This document shows, in pieces, positions 7,419 through 9,431 of a DNA stretch of 9,431 bases. Made by a program: the position numbers and the translations under genes. The notes under the pieces are model-generated. The model had not been told where the DNA came from and did not search any database. It worked only from the letters and a program-made list of their open reading frames with translations. Position 1 is the first letter of the stretch. Each line of letters starts with the position of its first letter. This DNA comes from Chromatiales bacterium (GTDB lineage: Bacteria > Pseudomonadota > Gammaproteobacteria > UBA6429 > Thiohalophilaceae): contig JAHEDB010000059.1 of NCBI GenBank assembly GCA_024641465.1, positions 1-9,431 of the forward strand, written 5' to 3'.

Positions 7419-8465
7419 ATGCATGAGATACAGTTGTTTGACGACGGACCTTATCGGGGCAGGGTATATGGCCAGGAGCAGACATCGCAGATCGTGTTGT
7501 TACCGGCACTGGGGTTTGGAGCGGAGGTCTGGCATGACTGCGCCAGCATCCTGGCCCGGCACCATGGCGTTACCTGCCTGGAGTTACCGCCGATCGATCA
7601 AATCACAACGGAGACGTCTCAGGCTGCACTGGAGCTTTATAGCCACTGGTTAGCGCAATTCATTGAACAACAGGCATCCAGCAATATTACTCTCGTTGGT
7701 ATCGATTTTTCCGCCCAACTGGCGCTACGCGCACTCGTTGCTCAACCACAACGCGTGGGCAGAGTGGTGGCCATTGCTCCCACCGGCCTGCACCACGCCA
7801 TTGCACCCTTGATTCGTTATTTGCGTTATCCCGTGCTGGGCGAGTTGATTCTTACCATCGCCGCCGGTTTCAGACTCAAACGGTTGATTACCCCCCATGT
7901 GTATAACCCCCTGCGCCTCAAGACATCATTTCTGACGGAATTTTTCACGACAATAAAACAGCAGGCGAGGCGGCAGGCAATACTCGATATCATTCGCCAC
8001 ATTGCCCTGCATGAAGATGATTACACTGTATTTGAAAAGTCTGCACCGCTCAGGGATCGCATCATGCTGGTGTGGGGTGAGCATGACAAACAGCTACCGC
8101 TGACCTATGGACAGGCTATTGCCGGGGCGATGCAACTACCTCTGCACAAGGTCAACTATGCCGCGCACCTTGTGCCCCTCGAGCAGCCCCGCTGGACGGC
8201 TTCATTGATCGAGCACGCTATTGATTCAAGCAGACCGGTGCATATCGATCTGCGTGGTTATAACGGTGTGGCCTGCGCCGACTACATCGTGCGTTCGGAA
8301 TTCGCCGCCAGACAGCTGCGCAAGGGTGCGGAACTGATCATCCATACCCTGTATCAATGCGCCGGAGACGACGCCAAGGTGTGGAACCAGCTGAATAGTA
8401 AATTTGCGCTGATCAATATCGACTATGTCGATCAAGAATGGCAAATTCACGTCAGAAAGAACTAA
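7419..8465 (+). CDS. Alpha/beta hydrolase-fold protein with C-terminal TusA-like domain
   Basis: A 348-residue cytoplasmic protein with two parts. Residues about 4-268 are an alpha/beta hydrolase fold: strand IVLLPALGFGAEVW replaces the usual HG oxyanion segment; the nucleophile elbow LVGIDFSAQLALRAL has Asp96 where lipases have Ser; VWGEHDKQLP supplies acid D223; NYAAHLVPLEQP supplies H250. An Asp nucleophile with Asp and His is the arrangement of epoxide hydrolases and haloalkane dehalogenases (G-x-D-x-G/S), so C-O or C-halogen bond hydrolysis is more likely than a classic serine esterase; loss of activity is possible. Residues about 272-348 resemble a TusA/SirA domain: VHIDLRG, a cysteine (C286, in VACADYIV instead of CPxP), GAELIIHT and a closing WQIHVRK. 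In TusA the cysteine carries sulfur; with the prolines lost that role is uncertain. The ATG follows the RND stop by 6 bases. It is the last gene of the run. Fold call is strong; the second domain is moderate. Confidence 0.75.
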   Translation: MHEIQLFDDGPYRGRVYGQEQTSQIVLLPALGFGAEVWHDCASILARHHGVTCLELPPIDQITTETSQAALELYSHWLAQFIEQQASSNITLVGIDFSAQLALRALVAQPQRVGRVVAIAPTGLHHAIAPLIRYLRYPVLGELILTIAAGFRLKRLITPHVYNPLRLKTSFLTEFFTTIKQQARRQAILDIIRHIALHEDDYTVFEKSAPLRDRIMLVWGEHDKQLPLTYGQAIAGAMQLPLHKVNYAAHLVPLEQPRWTASLIEHAIDSSRPVHIDLRGYNGVACADYIVRSEFAARQLRKGAELIIHTLYQCAGDDAKVWNQLNSKFALINIDYVDQEWQIHVRKN

Positions 8466-8522
8466 GTGAAGCAACCGTCAAATGTCCGGTTAGACAAAGT
8501 TTGCCAGTAGAAATCTTTACTT

Positions 8523-8550
8523 TTGTATCAAAAATTAGCAATTGTATGCT
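8523..8550 (+). promoter_or_regulatory. Weak candidate sigma-70 promoter for the decayed sensor gene
   Basis: TTGTAT (8523-8528) and TATGCT (8545-8550) are 16 bases apart and lie about 60 bases before the pseudogene start. They match the consensus at only 3/6 and 4/6 positions, in an AT-rich stretch where such pairs arise by chance. Confidence 0.2.
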
Positions 8551-8579
8551 TTCAAGCTCTGTTATTTATCGATAGCATA
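8545..8579. repeat. Short inverted repeat TATGCT / AGCATA
   Basis: TATGCT at 8545-8550 is the reverse complement of AGCATA at 8574-8579, 23 bases apart. It overlaps the candidate -10 element and could be an operator half-site pair or a weak hairpin. Six bases is short enough for chance. Confidence 0.25.
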
Positions 8580-8610
8580 TTGTTTCCTATAGAGAAGTTC
8601 GTTTTCTAAT

Positions 8611-9431
8611 ATGCAGTTGTTACGCACACATAGATTTCTGTTCCATTCCTTTGCTATTGCTGTTTTGTTACTCGCGCTTATGTCCTGACTGATACAAAAC
8701 AGACTCAAGGCCGGTTCTTAGAGCCAAGTTGTACTCTCTTTAAATGCTGTGCTGATGACCACCCAGCAGGCCATTAAATCCTGGATTAAAGAACACAAGG
8801 CCGAGGTATCGATCTGGATGAATACACCCGAGGTGTATCGTATTGCCAGCGAATTACTCGCGACTACGCATAGCCAGACGGCCCTCAACAAATCAAAGTA
8901 ACAGGTCAGGCTACGTCAATGGTTAAGTCCGTTGCTCGAGGCAAAAGGCCATATGGACTATTTGATCATCGGCCCGGATTATATCAATCTCGCCTCCAGC
9001 CGCGAGCAAGACGTTGGCAAAAAGAATTTACTCACCAGTCAGGGGGCATTTTTTAAACAAGTCTGGTCCGGTTAGGCGGCAGTCTTCCCAAGCAGTCTGA
9101 TGTCCCCTTGTTCGATAGATCAGGAATATTACGCCCACAATTACCAATCATGTATGCGGGTGCACCGATACTCGATGCCTCTGGTAGAGTGATCGCGGCC
9201 TTCACCTTTCGCCTCAATCCTACAACAGACTTTACTGCAATTTTGCAAAAGGGCCGCCTGGACTCGGCAAGTGAAACTTATGTGTTTGACAGCCAGGCTC
9301 GATTAATCAGTGAAAGCAGTTTTGACGATCAACTGCATAGGCTCGGCCTGCTCGCCACCGATAAACACAGTATTATCAATTCGTGGTGAATCGGGCTCGG
9401 ACCTGACCGGATACCGTGATTACCGGGGCGT
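8611..9431 (+). pseudogene. Decayed membrane sensor with double Cache-type domain (3' part outside window)
   Basis: Reading from ATG 8611 gives an N-terminal membrane anchor (LFHSFAIAVLLLALMS), then a periplasmic sensor region that ends outside the window. The same frame is broken by TGA 8686, TAG 8719, TAA 8899 and TAG 9073. Coding then moves to the frame of 9108 (one base lost in the C-run at about 9104-9107) and returns to the first frame near 9377 (one base gained or two lost). Across the breaks the protein sense continues: DYLIIGPDYINLASS, then APILDASGRVIAAFTFRL, SETYVFDSQARLISESSF, DDQLHRLGLL and SGSDLTGYRDYRGV, the order typical of dCache-type sensors with a GETYxFD...LISESRF...GYxDYRGV signature. 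Three of the stops fit single changes at Glu or Gln codons and the TGA at a Trp codon. The GRLDSASETY stretch also looks worn from a GRxGxSGETY form. Whether the output was a kinase, cyclase, diguanylate cyclase or chemoreceptor lies beyond the edge. No Shine-Dalgarno is evident. Confidence 0.9.

Larger units (their letters stand above)
8466..8610. other. AT-rich intergenic spacer after the operon
   Basis: This 145-base gap holds no coding potential. It is distinctly richer in A+T than the genes to its left. A 5-bp inverted repeat AACCG/CGGTT (8473-8477, 8487-8491) lies just after the last stop, but no T-run follows directly, so a terminator cannot be claimed. Confidence 0.6.

Noticed and set aside
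8473..8525. Possible terminator after the hydrolase gene (AACCG/CGGTT stem, later T-rich stretch)
   Set aside because: The stem is only 5 bp with a 9-base loop, and the T-rich stretch begins more than 20 bases away, so it does not form a normal intrinsic terminator.
9108..9389. A separate 93-residue gene starting at TTG 9108
   Set aside because: Its sequence is the direct continuation of the upstream sensor domain after a one-base shift and continues into another frame after 9377; it has no ribosome binding site.
8611..9431. Stop-codon readthrough or an altered genetic code in the sensor gene
   Set aside because: All three stop codon types appear inside the frame, two frameshifts are also needed, and the other genes in the window use the same codons as true stops.

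Overview
The window reads as part of an aerobic proteobacterial chromosome, most likely a gammaproteobacterium. This is inferred from the moderately high G+C, Shine-Dalgarno-led compact genes and the families present; there is no rRNA or other phylogenetic marker. No tRNA, rRNA, CRISPR array, insertion sequence or phage gene was seen.

Positions 1-8465 hold eight genes on the + strand, packed with gaps of 5-29 bases and one 4-base ATGA overlap, so they look like one operon. Its promoter and the 5' end of its first gene lie left of the window. In order they are: (1) an NAD(P)-dependent reductase resembling the cyanobacterial long-chain acyl-ACP reductase, with the catalytic-type cysteine kept; (2) a histidine-box membrane fatty acid hydroxylase/sterol desaturase-superfamily enzyme; (3) a histidine-box fatty acid desaturase; (4) a small SCP2 lipid-carrier protein; (5) an APC-family permease; (6) a soluble R2/ferritin-like diiron carboxylate protein; (7) an RND/MMPL-type exporter; (8) an alpha/beta hydrolase with an Asp at the nucleophile position, followed by what looks like a degenerate TusA-like domain.

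Together these suggest a pathway that makes, oxidatively tailors and exports a long-chain lipid. An acyl thioester would be reduced to an aldehyde, three O2-dependent diiron enzymes would modify the chain, SCP2 would carry the lipid, and the RND protein would move it out of the inner membrane. The permease may bring in a small polar building block. I do not recognise this gene set as a described pathway; the product is unknown. A reductase next to a diiron protein recalls the cyanobacterial alkane pathway (acyl-ACP reductase plus aldehyde-deformylating oxygenase), but the diiron protein here is of a different type.

Positions 8466-8610 are an AT-rich spacer with only weak signals. From 8611 to the right edge lies the decayed 5' part of a membrane sensor gene with a double Cache-type extracytoplasmic domain. 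It carries four in-frame stops and two frameshifts, but its original reading can be followed throughout.
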